Positions 10,187 to 22,262 of a stretch of DNA of 64,000 nt are shown piece by piece. The notes under the pieces are model-generated. The model saw nothing but the letters and a program-made list of their open reading frames with translations, searched no databases and was not told the origin of the DNA. Each line of letters opens with the position of its first letter. The stretch's first letter is position 1. The DNA is from Calamus simplicifolius (Eukaryota > Streptophyta > Magnoliopsida > Arecales > Arecaceae): the NCBI GenBank assembly GCA_900491605.1, contig UESW01004761.1, positions 210,156 to 274,155 of the forward strand, given 5' to 3'. Made by a program: the position numbers and the translations under genes.

Positions 10187-12588
10187 GATTGTGGAGCAGT
10201 GACGCCTCCAATTGCACTGCCTGTAAATAGCTGACTTGATATCTGTGTACATAAATATATGTCCAGTTCACATGTGAACCCAATATAAGAAGATATGGTA
10301 GGAGATGTCTAGGTAACAATCACAATCCTACTTCGCCTATTCATAATAGAAAAACTTTTTGGCATATAAAGAGTTCTTTATTTGTATCCACGGTGATCAA
10401 AATTTACTGTTCTATTCCATTTAAACTGTACTGTACTTACGTTAGCCGAACTAATATGCAATGAGCTTACCTGAACTGTGGTGGAGATGTTTTCTGCTCT
10501 GGGGTTGGCCAAGCTTATTGTTATCAGTGTTATTATGGTGGCTGTTTAAAGGGTGCCCCGGTTGAGGTAGCGCATCACAGTCACAGAGTGACAGAATTTT
10601 GCACGCTCTTATGTAGATCTTTTTTTAAAACGACTTAAAAAAAGGAAGGCAATGAAATTTTTCCCTTGAATTTTTTAAGGGCCATCCCTAACAGCGGTAC
10701 AGTGATAATTCCACGTGCTGTACTCATTTTTTTTTATAATTGATATAATTGTACTCATTATTTGCAGGGGAAAACCAATATTTAAAATGCTATTATTTTT
10801 TAAAGGTATAAAAACTTGAAAAATATTCAATGGCAAACATTATGGTCGTTGTAGGATAATTAATGTCTAAATAATGTACATCTAAGTCCATTTGTATTTG
10901 AACCTATTTGGATACGATAAAACTTGGGGTGCCTAACTAATATTCAAATCTACATCCATATTTGTTAGAAACAAAATTTGGATGCATGAATAGGCAATTA
11001 TGTAATCCACGTCCAAATCTAGATGTCTGCTACTAATTCTATTTAAATATATATAACATTTATAAACATTTAGTGAAAATAAATGAATAATATAATATTA
11101 ATATTATATTAGGTAATATGTTTGATTTAATAGTCATAAATTTTAACCATACAATTTATACCTATTTTTATATTTAATTTGCATATATATCCATTTAATA
11201 TAAACATGTATATGAATTTTTATATTTAACTAATTTTTGCTTCATGTTCGATTTAGAGGAACCGCTAAAATGGTATAATAAAAAACTTTGGTGCAAAGAT
11301 AGGTTTAAAGTATGAAAATTTATGAGGATGGATGAACGAACAATAAAAGCAGAAATTATAAACCTAATCCAGCAATCTATTATAAAGCCAATGAGTTTGA
11401 ATTTGGCATAATTGATTTTGAATCTAAATCAAAAATATAATCAACTCAACTCAAATCTATAACCTTTGTTTAAATTCATAAAATATTGGTACAACAATTA
11501 ATTTTAATCAAAATTAATTTTTTTTAGCATTTTAAAATTTCTTAAATCAATTAATCTATTTCTATTGTACATTGAGATTGTGTCGGCCTTAAATTTTTCT
11601 GACAAGTCTTTTTGGATAACTTGATTTTTTTAATATATAAATCTAACCATTAAATTTTAACTTGTTTTTATAACTTTACAGTTAGTATCAACTTAATTTC
11701 TTCTTGATATATCAGCTTAAAAATGCTTTTGGCTCCTTCAACAGCAATGGTCGTCTGAATTTTCAGCTACAGACAAGAAGGGGCTAAAATTTAGTCCTTG
11801 CACTATTAGCAATTTTACTTTAATCCCATAGTAATCCAATTTAACTCATCTAAATCAAATCAGCATTCTTATATTCTGATCGTGTTCGGAATAGATTTAA
11901 AAGAAAAACTAAAATTTTTATGATTAGAATCAAAACAAGCTTAGTGTGTGTATAAATTATATTTTTATCTTAAAAAAATAAAAGAAAAAAAGGCCATAAT
12001 GAGCCTAAATATGTTTTTATCTTAAAAAAATAAAATAGAAGAAAAGCTTCGGATTTTATTTTTCAAAAGGATCAAAGGTAAGAACTACACTTATTATCCT
12101 AATGAAATGGGCATAATAAAGGATGAAACAGGGTATGATAATCTTATTGTCATTTCTACCTTACAGGCTATATGATTATATGCATGGTACGGAAAGTTAG
12201 AGCCAAGATGGGATAATCAAAATCAGATCCAACCAACCTTGTTGCCATTTCTATCTGAAAAAAGTTTTACTGCACTGCTTTTCATACAGTAAGCGTGCAT
12301 CGAACAACCTATCATGCATGTGATGCGTGCTAAGACCTATATGCATGATCACATGAGCGCGTAGCCAATCGATATATCAGGCTGTATGATCGTGTGCATG
12401 GTATGTGACAAAAGATAATAAATTAAATATGACAAGGGGTTATGTGTAAAACGGTGCTGTCCCAAAGCTCGAGTTCATATCAGCGGCCGAGGCGATGGCC
12501 TTTTATCGTACGCCTCGATGTATGATCACATATCTCTGATGCGATAAAAAAAATGTAAATCTAAGTCGTTAAATTTAAATATAAAATT
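10187..12588. other. 3' flank and intergenic DNA
   Basis: Very AT-rich. A G-box core CACGTG lies near 10712, and a cluster of TGCATG-type words, including CATGCATG at 12313-12320, lies at 12300-12410. No open frame resembles a protein. Confidence 0.5.
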
Positions 12589-13119
12589 TTGGATCTCCTA
12601 AAAAATTCTAAGAGAAATCCTTTTATGATCTGGCCTGGAAATGTTCCCTCCTTTGGTCGGTTTCTCGGTTCTTTCTTTTTCAAGAGTTCTTCGCCTGGTG
12701 ATTCTCGAAAGCACTTCAAGGGAGGCGAAGAAGCTGTGATGAGGTACGGGATCGTTCTCCAATACGCGTAGCTTAGAGTATCTTGAGCCCCTACAATTTG
12801 TATTTTATTTATCCTAAGATTTTCTCTTGAATTGATGTGAAATCCCTAGATTAATTCTTCGGTGAATATTATGATCTGTGATGCCTCTAGTTTGGTAGAC
12901 TTGAAGCGCGGCTGATGCTTTCATGCCCCGTGTTCTGCACCGCAAATGACTTGGCTCAATACTCTCTCTCTCTTATTTCATTCTTTTCTCTTTTTCTTTT
13001 TCTTTTTTTGATGAAATGATGGATACTTTAACAGGTTGCTGAAAGGGATGCCGTTTTATTATGATGGAAGATGGTTTCGTTGCCATTGTTTTCCTGGTAT
13101 TTCTACGTGGATATTTTGA
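12589..13119 (+). CDS. Tentative two-exon small ORF, 79 residues, unrecognised
   Basis: Exon 1 runs from ATG 12589 to 12743 and ends ATGAG before a GTACGG donor. Exon 2 starts at 13035 after TTTAACAG and runs to TGA at 13117-13119. Joined, the frame is open for 79 codons, with parts such as SSSPGDSRKHFKGGEEAVMR and MPFYYDGRWFRCHCFPG. An alternative start at the ATG at 12739 would give a 29-residue peptide. A pyrimidine-rich tract lies between the exons. No family is recognised; it could be the leader of a longer transcript. Confidence 0.25.
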
Positions 13120-13740
13120 TGTAATCAACTGTAATCATGTTCCTAGAATTCAGTTGTTCTAAACTACATTTTGAATCCTTTGCAGTCCATGTTCTTATCC
13201 CTCCCTCTTTGTTACTTTGAATTGTAAATGATGTAGAATCTATCTATTGATTTCATTCCCTCTTCCAGACCTGTTACAGCTCTGGCTTTTAGGGTCACGT
13301 CACATAATTTAAGTTAATTCTTGGGTTTAAGGATGCTCTAGAGTTTAGAAAGGTTGATGACATAGTAATGCTTATTAGACCAAGCGTTTCCATAAGATAG
13401 TATGCAAAAATAATTCTTCAAGGAAATTATTGCTGGGAGTATACGCGCAAGACCCAGTTCTCTAGTATGCTGCAAGTGTATGCCAATATACTAAATCTCA
13501 AAGATTATCTGGATCCTCACATATTTAACACAAGTAGCAAGATAATGAGATGATCATTATTATTCAGCTTATAAACATGAGACCAGACAAACTGTTCATA
13601 GGATGCACGAAACCTTACAGCTAAAGACACGAACTCAGACACAAACCTTTCTGTTCATGGGAGCAACAGAAGAAAGCTTATTTTGCAGGCAAACTGGTTT
13701 GCAGTCAAACACACAAACTTATACACAAACGGACCAAGAT

Positions 13741-14535
13741 CTACTTGAACAAATCCAGAGTTTTTGGCTCAGATGTGCCACTTGCTCTAACATAAGGACG
13801 GAAGCCACGATTGCCAGAAGATGATCCAATTGGAGTTAAGCAACTCTTGGGTTCGGAAATTGCCAAACCCTTTTGTTCCAGTTTCTCAGAATCATCAGGT
13901 GGTGCCTGGAAGCAGGGTATATCATAGATAGACATCCGTTTAGTTGGTTCGCTCCTTACATATTGTCCTAACTGAGTCCTGGGACTGGCAACAATATAGG
14001 TTGGTAGGACTGCAACCATACCATAATCCCTTTCACCAATAAGAAATGGATTGAAGCTTTGGTTTGGTTCCACACTTTGGCTTGCAGTTGATGTCAAAGT
14101 GTTCTTGTTTCCCACTAAGAATTTTGGGATGCCTACCTGAGGGAATGGTCTAAGAGGTTTATCAGTGTCCAACTCACTTCTAGGTTCTTTATTGAGGTCG
14201 AAACCCAATTTGTCATTGATACCAGCAGAAGGATAAAGGTTGCCACCTGTTACTGAAGAAACTGTGTCAGTAGTTGGAGAGAAGTGCATATCTCTTGCAG
14301 CAATGCTGGGATTTGCATCTCTGCAGTTGCTAGGGTTGCCTGAACAGCTGCCAAACTGGGAGAAGAAGCTAGAAGTGCAACCAGGTGTATATGGTGTCTT
14401 GTCAAACTGCATAGACTGGGCCTTCTCCTGTTGAGCATATTCTTGAAAGTTATGCTCTGCTGCCTGCTCTGCTTGATGGCTTGCATCCTTTACAAAATTT
14501 GTCAAGCTCTCTTTGTAGCTTGGACCATTGTCGTT
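13741..14535 (-). CDS. Last exon of the RRSARL/DLNKEP gene
   Basis: Acceptor TTTTCTCAG lies just above 14535. The exon encodes 264 residues with no stop until 13741, the longest open frame of this gene. Its composition is low in hydrophobic residues and rich in Ser, Pro, Asn and Gln, suggesting disorder. The 3' UTR continues to about 13423; the region 13420-14393 is the source or sister of the copy at 261-1238. Confidence 0.7.
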   Translation of the reverse strand, partial: NDNGPSYKESLTNFVKDASHQAEQAAEHNFQEYAQQEKAQSMQFDKTPYTPGCTSSFFSQFGSCSGNPSNCRDANPSIAARDMHFSPTTDTVSSVTGGNLYPSAGINDKLGFDLNKEPRSELDTDKPLRPFPQVGIPKFLVGNKNTLTSTASQSVEPNQSFNPFLIGERDYGMVAVLPTYIVASPRTQLGQYVRSEPTKRMSIYDIPCFQAPPDDSEKLEQKGLAISEPKSCLTPIGSSSGNRGFRPYVRASGTSEPKTLDLFK

Positions 14536-17447
14536 CTGAGAAAATAGAAGAAAGTGCCAAGGCATCAGTTGCTATGTATAGATAAGCAGGTAGGTAGATG
14601 GAGTACTGTTGTAGCTAGATGGACTGCTTTGTTCTGAGAAAAACGATGATTGGAGTTAGGTAGGTAGATTGTGATTAGCACAGGGGTGCTATTTTGGTTG
14701 ATAAGAGCAGTCTTGTGAGAGGAACAATAAAATTCTGCATTTGATAGAGTATCGACAAGCCACCTTTAAGGAGCACCTGAATTTGTAATTGTATGAGAAA
14801 AACTTCATGCCCAGGCGAAGCACAATAAGAATCTATGAGAATAAAATTTTGTGCACTTTGATATTTTTTTCCCCTCTATTCCTTGTGGATTGGTATAGCT
14901 TGGAACAACAGGCCTCTTGGCAATTAAAATCTTGCACTTCTATACTAGGTCGCTGCTCCTTGTTGATGTAAACCTAGCTTGGTCGAAGTCACTGATGGTG
15001 TCTTTTTTTGCTTCATTATGTAGAGAAAAAAATCTAATGAGTTATGAACGTGTGCTTTCTAATGGAGTAATGATCTTGATAACTAAATGTAATTTTTTTC
15101 AACAACTGAACACCATCAAAATTGCAAAATGCTCTCAGAAACATCTTTGCCTTTCTTTCTTTCCTTTTGTTAAGAAAAAAAAGCATAGGTGGGTACAGCC
15201 ACCATTTTTTCATTGAAGGGATGAAATGATATGTTGCTTGATATGTCATGCATTCGAAAATTGTTCCATAAGCTACCATTTAAATAGATTTTATGAGGAA
15301 TCCTAGACAGTTACCTGTATAGATGAGTCAGACTACAGATTAACAGGCTGAACTTTAGTCAAACCCTATTATCTGTATTTTGCTTTTTTGTTATTCTCAA
15401 AAAAATTTATTCAAAATTATTTGAATTCTTATGATTGTCAATTTATCACTTCCTTTTTCATAAGAGGTCATCAATAAAAAAGATCATACAACACCAACTA
15501 TCAGACTCTAATTTATATGTGTGGCGATCTCTGAAAAGTTACATTTGCTTCCCTGGTCCACCTCATTTGTGTAACTTTTTATTTAAGAACGAGAAAGAAT
15601 AAACTATTCCTTTTGTAATATGTCTTGCTTTTTAAACAGAGTATTGGGATGTGTAATCTCCATGTCAAAGAATAGCTACTTTGACACATGGACAGTTGTA
15701 ACCCAAACTGCTGAACCAATAATGGCAATAACAACAAGCTAAGTCTATCCCACCAGTATAAAGTAGGCCATGGGGCATCACCAAAATCATACTTCAACAA
15801 GGATCAAGAGATCTTGGCCCTTGGTCTGGAAACATTTAGAATCCATTAATGGGAAAACTTGAAGCAAATTCGCAGATATGCGGAAACTAAAGGCATGATC
15901 TTCGCAGTGTTATTTTTTCTTTTATTTGGGAACAATTGGAGTTAAGGAGTTTGTTTGTTGAAACTTACGGTAGCAGTAAATAGCAGATAGTGGATTGCAA
16001 GTATGCATTCTGTTAACTATTCTACAGGGAAAAAAAACAAAGCTTCTAGCAACAAGATCATGCGAATGGAAATAGTATTAAGAATACAAGGATGTTAGGA
16101 CTTACATAAACAAGCTGCACTGGTTGTTTGTAAACTAGTGAAACTATTGGTTCACTGGACTCATTTCCAAGATTGTAAGTTTGTCTCCTTTCATCTGTGG
16201 AAAGATTAAAACATTTACAGAGTTTGCAAAGGATAACCAAAAATTTAATCGAATCAGACTTCATTGACATTTATAATGACTAAACTCTGGGTTTGCATAT
16301 TCAATAAAATATTTATTGGGAACATAAACAGCAAAAGCTTATGCTCTTTTGGTATTGGTACGTTGATGCATCCATCCATCCATCCATACATATGTAAAAT
16401 TATGATTACAAGAACATATGCATATTCAACCAGGGACTTGTGCAGTGAAATCTGACAAAATTATGTTTCATTTACTTTTAGTTGCTTCTTATTAGATGCC
16501 ATCTGTATGAATGAAATTCTTATTGCCTCCTCTATAATAAGGTCTTGACATAGCCCTAGTTTGAGGAGTTCTCATAAGGGTTAGGTTCTGATTCAAAGAT
16601 AGGATTCTTCTATTTGATGCAACATTTATTTCCATGCCACTCTGATTAATGTCACTATGGATCCTAGGATGTGAGCTACCTTGTGGACCATGTGGTTGGG
16701 CAGCATTACTCAAAGTCCTGACATTGCCATCTTTTCTTGCTTCCTCTGCAGTATTGAAAAATGTTTGCCTCCATGTCGATAGTTTTTCATAACTTGTCTG
16801 GTTGTTCTTCAGACTTTCATGACCGAGTTGTACTGCACTTTGCAATTCTCCTACCTACAATGTTGAATGTTCCATTTCAGTTAATGAGGCAAACATAGTG
16901 TAGTGATACATGTGAATATTTGTGTTTATGAAATTAAAATACTTTTAATTCTAGGTAGTGATACATGTGCAAGACTTACCTGTTGATAAGTTGTAGCATC
17001 TGAGGCATTAGGTCTTGCCTTGTGAAATACTTCACCATGATGGTTTGGACCAAGCTGTGGATGCTGCGGTTCCTGCAAGCAACAACACCCTTATAGTAAA
17101 CCAAAGCAAGTAACTGACATGATTGGAAATGCAACCTTGATCTAGCTAGACCAGGATTCCTTGGTTGTGACCTCATTAGAAACTATTAATATTAGAGCCA
17201 AATATGGTGATACTGAGTGAAGTGAATTCATGGCTAGTTGTTGCCTCAACAAAATGAGTAAATCTCCGTTTTCCTCAAAGAAGCACTCTATAATGCTGGA
17301 GAGAACTTGAAAAATTTATGAAACAAATTACCTCATAAATTTTATCTGGTGCACATTCTTCTTTTTTATTTTTCTGCTCTTCAAGGGCTATTAATCTAGC
17401 ACTTCTCCTGCGACTCCCCTTAGTCATTGTGGTATTAGCTTGTTTCC
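13741..17447 (-). CDS. Unrecognised multi-exon plant gene with RRSARL and DLNKEP motifs
   Basis: Five exons are supported by splice signals, matching phases and a diverged paralogue. They are 17332-17447 (GSRRRSARLIALEEQKNKKE), 16980-17072 (EPQHPQLGPNHHGEVF...), about 16496-16854 (VGELQSAVQLGHESLKNNQ...), 16106-16194 (ERRQTYNLGNESSEPIVSLV) and 13741-14535. The last exon starts NDNGPSYKES, has an acidic, Gln-rich stretch, then SFFSQFGSCSG, FDLNKEP and a stop at 13741-13743. The basic RRSARL block could be a nuclear or nucleic-acid-binding signal and DLNKEP resembles an EAR-like motif, but these are inferences. The donor of the third exon is unclear: the frame meets a TAA just after it, and a GC donor near 16495 would keep phase. 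No known family is recognised. Paralogous fragments lie at 261, 23606, 27.0-27.7, 39.3-40.0 and 47.2 kb. Confidence 0.6.
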
Positions 17448-18708
17448 CTTCAAAATAAATAAAAAAAAAAGATAATCAGATATTTACTTTAAAGAAAAGG
17501 AAAGAAATTCCAATTACTGATTCATGCATGACTTCCTAATTAAGATAAAACATTGTTAATGAGTTTTTCAGTTACACATTTATTTATTTATTTTCATTAA
17601 CCTTTCTAGGTTCTTATTTTGCATGGTGTCCACATATAGAAAAAAGAGAGCACTAATAGATAGAATTGCACGGACATGATTCTATGTAGGAAGGGGAACA
17701 TATATAAAACAAAATAATTTATTCATTTTTAGAAAACATTTGATTGTTAACCAGAAAAGGTTGACTTGAGGCATCAATCATCACATCTGCTCCGCAAGAA
17801 AAATATAACTCTTAGCTTCTCTTGGCAAGTAATTTCTTTAAGGATTGAAGACCTGATCCCAACATATTTGTACCAGGCGTGCTGTATGAGACTCGTAGGG
17901 AATTGGGTCATGGAATGGTTTTGTTACTTTGTTTCTAGCAGGTTTTGCTTGGGTCAAAAAGCTTAGATACTTTCTCTTTTTTTCTTCTAAGCTATTTTGC
18001 ATTCAATCAGGGAAGAGAAAGTGAGAGAGGGAGAAAGAGAGCAAGGGAAGCTAGGAGAGCTTAAATCTGGCTGATTAAATATAGATTCAATTGATTTTAA
18101 GCCTGCAAGAGATCAGGATAAAGATAAAATGGTTATTCCTTTATATTTTGCCAAAAAAATGGCCAAAAATCATAAATTCAAGAAAAATCTTGCCAAAATA
18201 TTCCATTTAGGCATGAATTTCAGATATTGTACATTCGGCATCAACTTATAATACTCTAGAATTTTTGTATATCTTCTGTGGAACAACACAAAGAAAACAA
18301 TAGAACAAAAATTGGTGTTAGTATCCCGTATGTGCACCATAAACTCAACCTATTGCATCTGTGGAGCAAAAAATAACCCTAATCGCAATATCAGCCCTAA
18401 AATAACACGCACTCAAAAGCAGATATCAAAATCAACACCACAAATGGTACCGACAACATAGCGATTTCATATTGGTCCGCCCCCGATGGCAATCGATGCT
18501 TTATTCCTCGAATTCTATATTATGCTTCGAAATCGTGAAGATCAAATTCTCATCTTAGAGAAAGGGGAAAAGGCTCTCTCTTTGTGGAACACTTCGTTGC
18601 ATCATGAAATTGATGACATAGTAGAGATGTTGGAGAAAAATATGAGAGAAAGAAGGCTATAAAATATAACAAGCATTATACCAACTTCAAAATTAGACCA
18701 TCAAATAC

Positions 18709-19021
18709 CTTGGAGAATTCCTTGAAGATCCTTAGAAGTCTTTGCGCAAGTTCTCAAATGCAAATCAACCTCTGACGGTGATACGTTTGAACATTTTTGT
18801 ACTGCACATATAGTACATTCTTCTGCGCAACACGACAAATGACAGCTCTTTGAGAATATCGAAGCCATCACACGTTTGAGACGTGGAGGGCGTCGACGTA
18901 AACAAGAACTTGATAAGGGCATAGTAACTGAAGTTTTTAAATGCTGTTGGAAGTGCAAGAGCCAAAGTGTAAAAGCTAGCACATACCTTAAGTGAGACTT
19001 ATGGGTCATGTATGGGTCCAA
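18709..19021 (-). CDS. Candidate upstream exon of the RRSARL/DLNKEP gene
   Basis: A minus-strand frame from 19021 ends at a donor CCAAG/GTATTT at 18708-18707, leaving one base. That matches the phase needed by the exon ending at 17447 (GG AAA CAA). The region includes SSSCLRRRPPRLKRVMASIF and a Cys-rich stretch CAEECTICAVQKC. Phase agreement alone has a one in three chance, another frame is also open here, and no paralogue supports it, so this is tentative. Confidence 0.3.
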
Positions 19022-20819
19022 AAAGTTAGTCTCATTCTAATTTGGTCAGACATGGACCTTGTAGAACTAGATGTGACATGATTAAATATGTTTAAGTAGA
19101 AAAGAATTAGTTCTTTCCTTAAGAAAAAGAGGAAAAGAATTAGCTTAAGCTTCCAAATTTAGCCCCTTAAATCTTGAGCTGACTTAGAAGAGATTTGTCC
19201 CCAATCATGTAAAAAAATCAATTGTTTGGTCATGTTTGGGTTGGATTCTTAGACCCAGCTCCATTTTTGACAAAATATAGTCAAGACAGACCCTTTCTGG
19301 CTTGACCCACTTGTAGCATTAAATGCTTGGGAATCCTGGGATTAGAATATCTATGTTGGTAGTTGTTTTACGATATTTCTACTTAAAAAAAGCGTATAAC
19401 AATTGGCATTTTAGTCCACAAATATTTCTCATTTAGTTCTATCAAAAAATCCATAGTTAGTAACAAATGAAATTTGATAGGGCTTCTCATCTATTGGAGT
19501 TACTATTCTTAAATTGAATAATGCATTGGTATATTTTTGAGAAGGTAAGGTGAAGAATCATACACTTATGTCATATCTAACTTAAAGCTGCTAAATTAGT
19601 ACTACTAAATAAGAGCTGATGTTTTCATCCTTATTATCAAAGTTATCCACCAAAGCTTACAAAATCACAAAAAATCAAATAGATCGTCTCTTGATAAGAG
19701 CACCGACAATCAAATAACACTTCATCTCATTTGCATTCATAGTTCACAATGACAAACTGAAGCGGCATTGAAGTAGGGATTAATATAGTTTCTTGATATA
19801 TAAGAATAATATTGCTCTATATGTTGATAATTTTGTTTACTCATTGCTGCATCCATAGTACAACATTGTTTTGGCTTTGGCAGGAACCAAGGGTTGTAAA
19901 TAATATTGACATGTATGGGCCATTGGTTGGTGAGGTATATTTTATATAGTGGTATGTGCTGTACTAACATAATGCATGAGCTGGCATAAGCCCAATGGCA
20001 TTGCCATTTTTGTCCCGAATTTATTTTTTCCCTATTTTAATTTGTATTGTTCTAATGGTTGTTCTAGCTAGGTGGATCATGTTTGATGCATTAAAATACC
20101 TCCTAACTTTAAACCAATAGGAAAAAAAAGGGTATAACAACACCTTGAAGCTTGGTATTAATTACTATGTAGTGGGGCTGATTTTAGCTAGGTATAGTAA
20201 TTCAAGGGTGTTAGATACCAATTCCTAGTCACTATAGTACTTGCTGGCTGGTATGGGGTGATACTCTTGACTCTTTGGTCCATTTTTCATGCTAGAAACA
20301 TTACATTGCACACGACTTCCACATGGCTCCTTAGCCTATAGCTCAATTGGTGGTGATGGTGATGGTAATAGTAATTGGTACAAGTCTCATTTGCATGATG
20401 ATTCTTTTATATTCTTTGTTGGCCCTATTATATGATTTTTTTGACATAGATGATAGATATGGAAGTATATCGACAAAGGTTCTAGGCTTATGATAAAAAA
20501 AGAGATGTGCCACTATTTTGTTGGCCTCATCCAACCAATTTTGCACAAAAATAATAATAGATACGACATTCAGTATATATTTTTTTACATTTTGTTCCTA
20601 GGTTTCAATACCCCCACGATGTGTGTTTACGATTTATCAGGTTAGAAATTAGAGACCAATACTTCTAGGCACCGATGAAAAAACCTTAATGAAGAGGCCT
20701 CTCACATGCGAAATAACCAATCCAACTAGGTGTATGTCACCCAAGCTCTAGAGGTCAAGACCTTTTCAATAGAAGAATAATTCTTTTTCTATGCTAGTTT
20801 AGCTAGTGTGCTTGGCAAT
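19022..20819. other. Intergenic DNA, nothing recognised
   Basis: AT-rich single-copy-looking sequence upstream of the minus-strand gene. No protein-like frame or clear repeat was seen. Confidence 0.5.
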
Positions 20820-21229
20820 GGATGGCAACAAAGTCGGGCGGGACCCCAATCCCCACTCCCGTCTTTGATAAAGGAAATAATCCATATCCCATTCGATCCC
20901 CATACCCATTCCCATCCCTTCCTGTAGGGAATGATAAATTTTTGTCTCCTCTCCATCCCCGTCCTATCCCTACCTTGCTTTGTCCTTAATAACATATACG
21001 AATTTTTAGAAAAAATTATGAGTGTAATTTGTAGATATAAAAATATATAACGGTTCTATAATATTTAAATATAAAGCTAAGATAAGGTAGAGGTGGATGG
21101 AGATATAGTTATTTTCGTTTCTACCCCATCCTTGCTAGTGAGTAAAAAATAATCTATATCCTGCAAAAGGTGGAGAATCCCTGCCTTGAATGAGGTGGGT
21201 CCCTACTTTATGATTTGAAATTGCCATCC
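20820..21229. mobile_element. Second hAT-like MITE, same family as the 632-bp element
   Basis: GGATGGCAA at 20820-20828 and TTGCCATCC at 21221-21229 form a perfect 9-bp terminal inverted repeat. They match the inner part of the ends of the element at 4801. The interior has the same CCCATCCC/GGGATGG-rich character. No convincing 8-bp target duplication is visible, so it is older or damaged. Confidence 0.55.
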
Positions 21230-21259
21230 CTATGTATAGCCTTCTTTATGGTGAAAGGT

Positions 21260-22262
21260 GTTTAAGAACTTATGCTGATGTGCGTTTAGTTATACTTTAA
21301 TTATTACAAGATAGATCTTGAATACTTATATATGGCCAAGGAATCCAAATAATATCTCCTGACTAGTCTTTTTATGTGAGGTCCTAAATTACTAAAAATA
21401 AAATCAAAGCAGACCTAATCCGTGGCCCGTGTGGATGCGGAACATTGTAAACGAGCTCTTTTGAGACTAACAATGAGCTAATCATGACTTTGGTGATTGG
21501 ATTTGGATGTGAACCATTAACCTGGCAGGGACATTAGGATAGTAGGGATACAGGACTTAAATTGGGGGAGGAAGGGGGTATGTGAGGGCATGTGTAGGTG
21601 TGTGTTTAGTCTTACATTGGCTATGCAACAAGTAAATTTTGGATGTATCTAAAAGATTAAGGAATCTAATTAATACCTTTCAGCTAGCATTTTTGGACGA
21701 AGTCTTGGGTTGCTGCAAATTGAGGCTCTTTGGGTTGCCACGGCTGATCATGGTGTTTGTGATTGAATTTGATTGAATATATACATTTAGGATGGTGAGG
21801 ATGCTATTGCTTAAATGGAAGGAGTATGTAAAAACTTGTGTTAGTATGTATTTAGTCTCACATCACTTATGCATCGGGTAGATCTTGAATATTTACACAA
21901 GATCAAGGAACTCGTATAATATCTTTTGGCTAGCCTTTTTGACCAAGGACTCGGATTGTTACCAATGGTATTAGAGTGGACCTTACCCATGAACTATATG
22001 TGCAAAGGATACTACAAATAGGCTTGTGGTGATTGTGATTAGAGATGTTGACTAGATTTAGATTTGAACCCTTGGCCAGGTGAGAATGCTAAGGCTTAAA
22101 CGAGAGAGTATCTAAGAGCTTATTCTTTTGTGCTTTCAGTCTCACATCAATTGTACACCAGGTAGATATTAGGTATTTATACAATGCCAAAGAACCCAAA
22201 TGATGCCTTTTGAGTAGCCTGCTTGGGTGGAGTCCTGGGTTGTTGCATGGTGATTGCAGACT
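21260..22262 (+). repeat. Degenerate TRIM/LTR-like direct-repeat array
   Basis: Four diverged direct copies, about 250-320 bp apart, share the order TTTAGTCTCACATCA, GGTAGATCTTGAATATTTA, CCAAGGAACC, TTTTGGCTAGCC and a TGGGTTGTTGC-like end. After the third copy, TGGTATTAGAGT at 21966-21977 resembles a primer-binding site for initiator Met tRNA. The GTCTCACATCA word and a downstream TATTTA box are 24 bases apart in copies three and four (21855/21890 and 22139/22174). This recalls the USE plus TATA layout of plant snRNA promoters that some small LTR elements carry. Confidence 0.5.

Noticed and set aside
10026..10319. 97-codon minus ORF.
   Set aside because: It is antisense to the last ATG18-like exon, whose frame is clearly the coding one.
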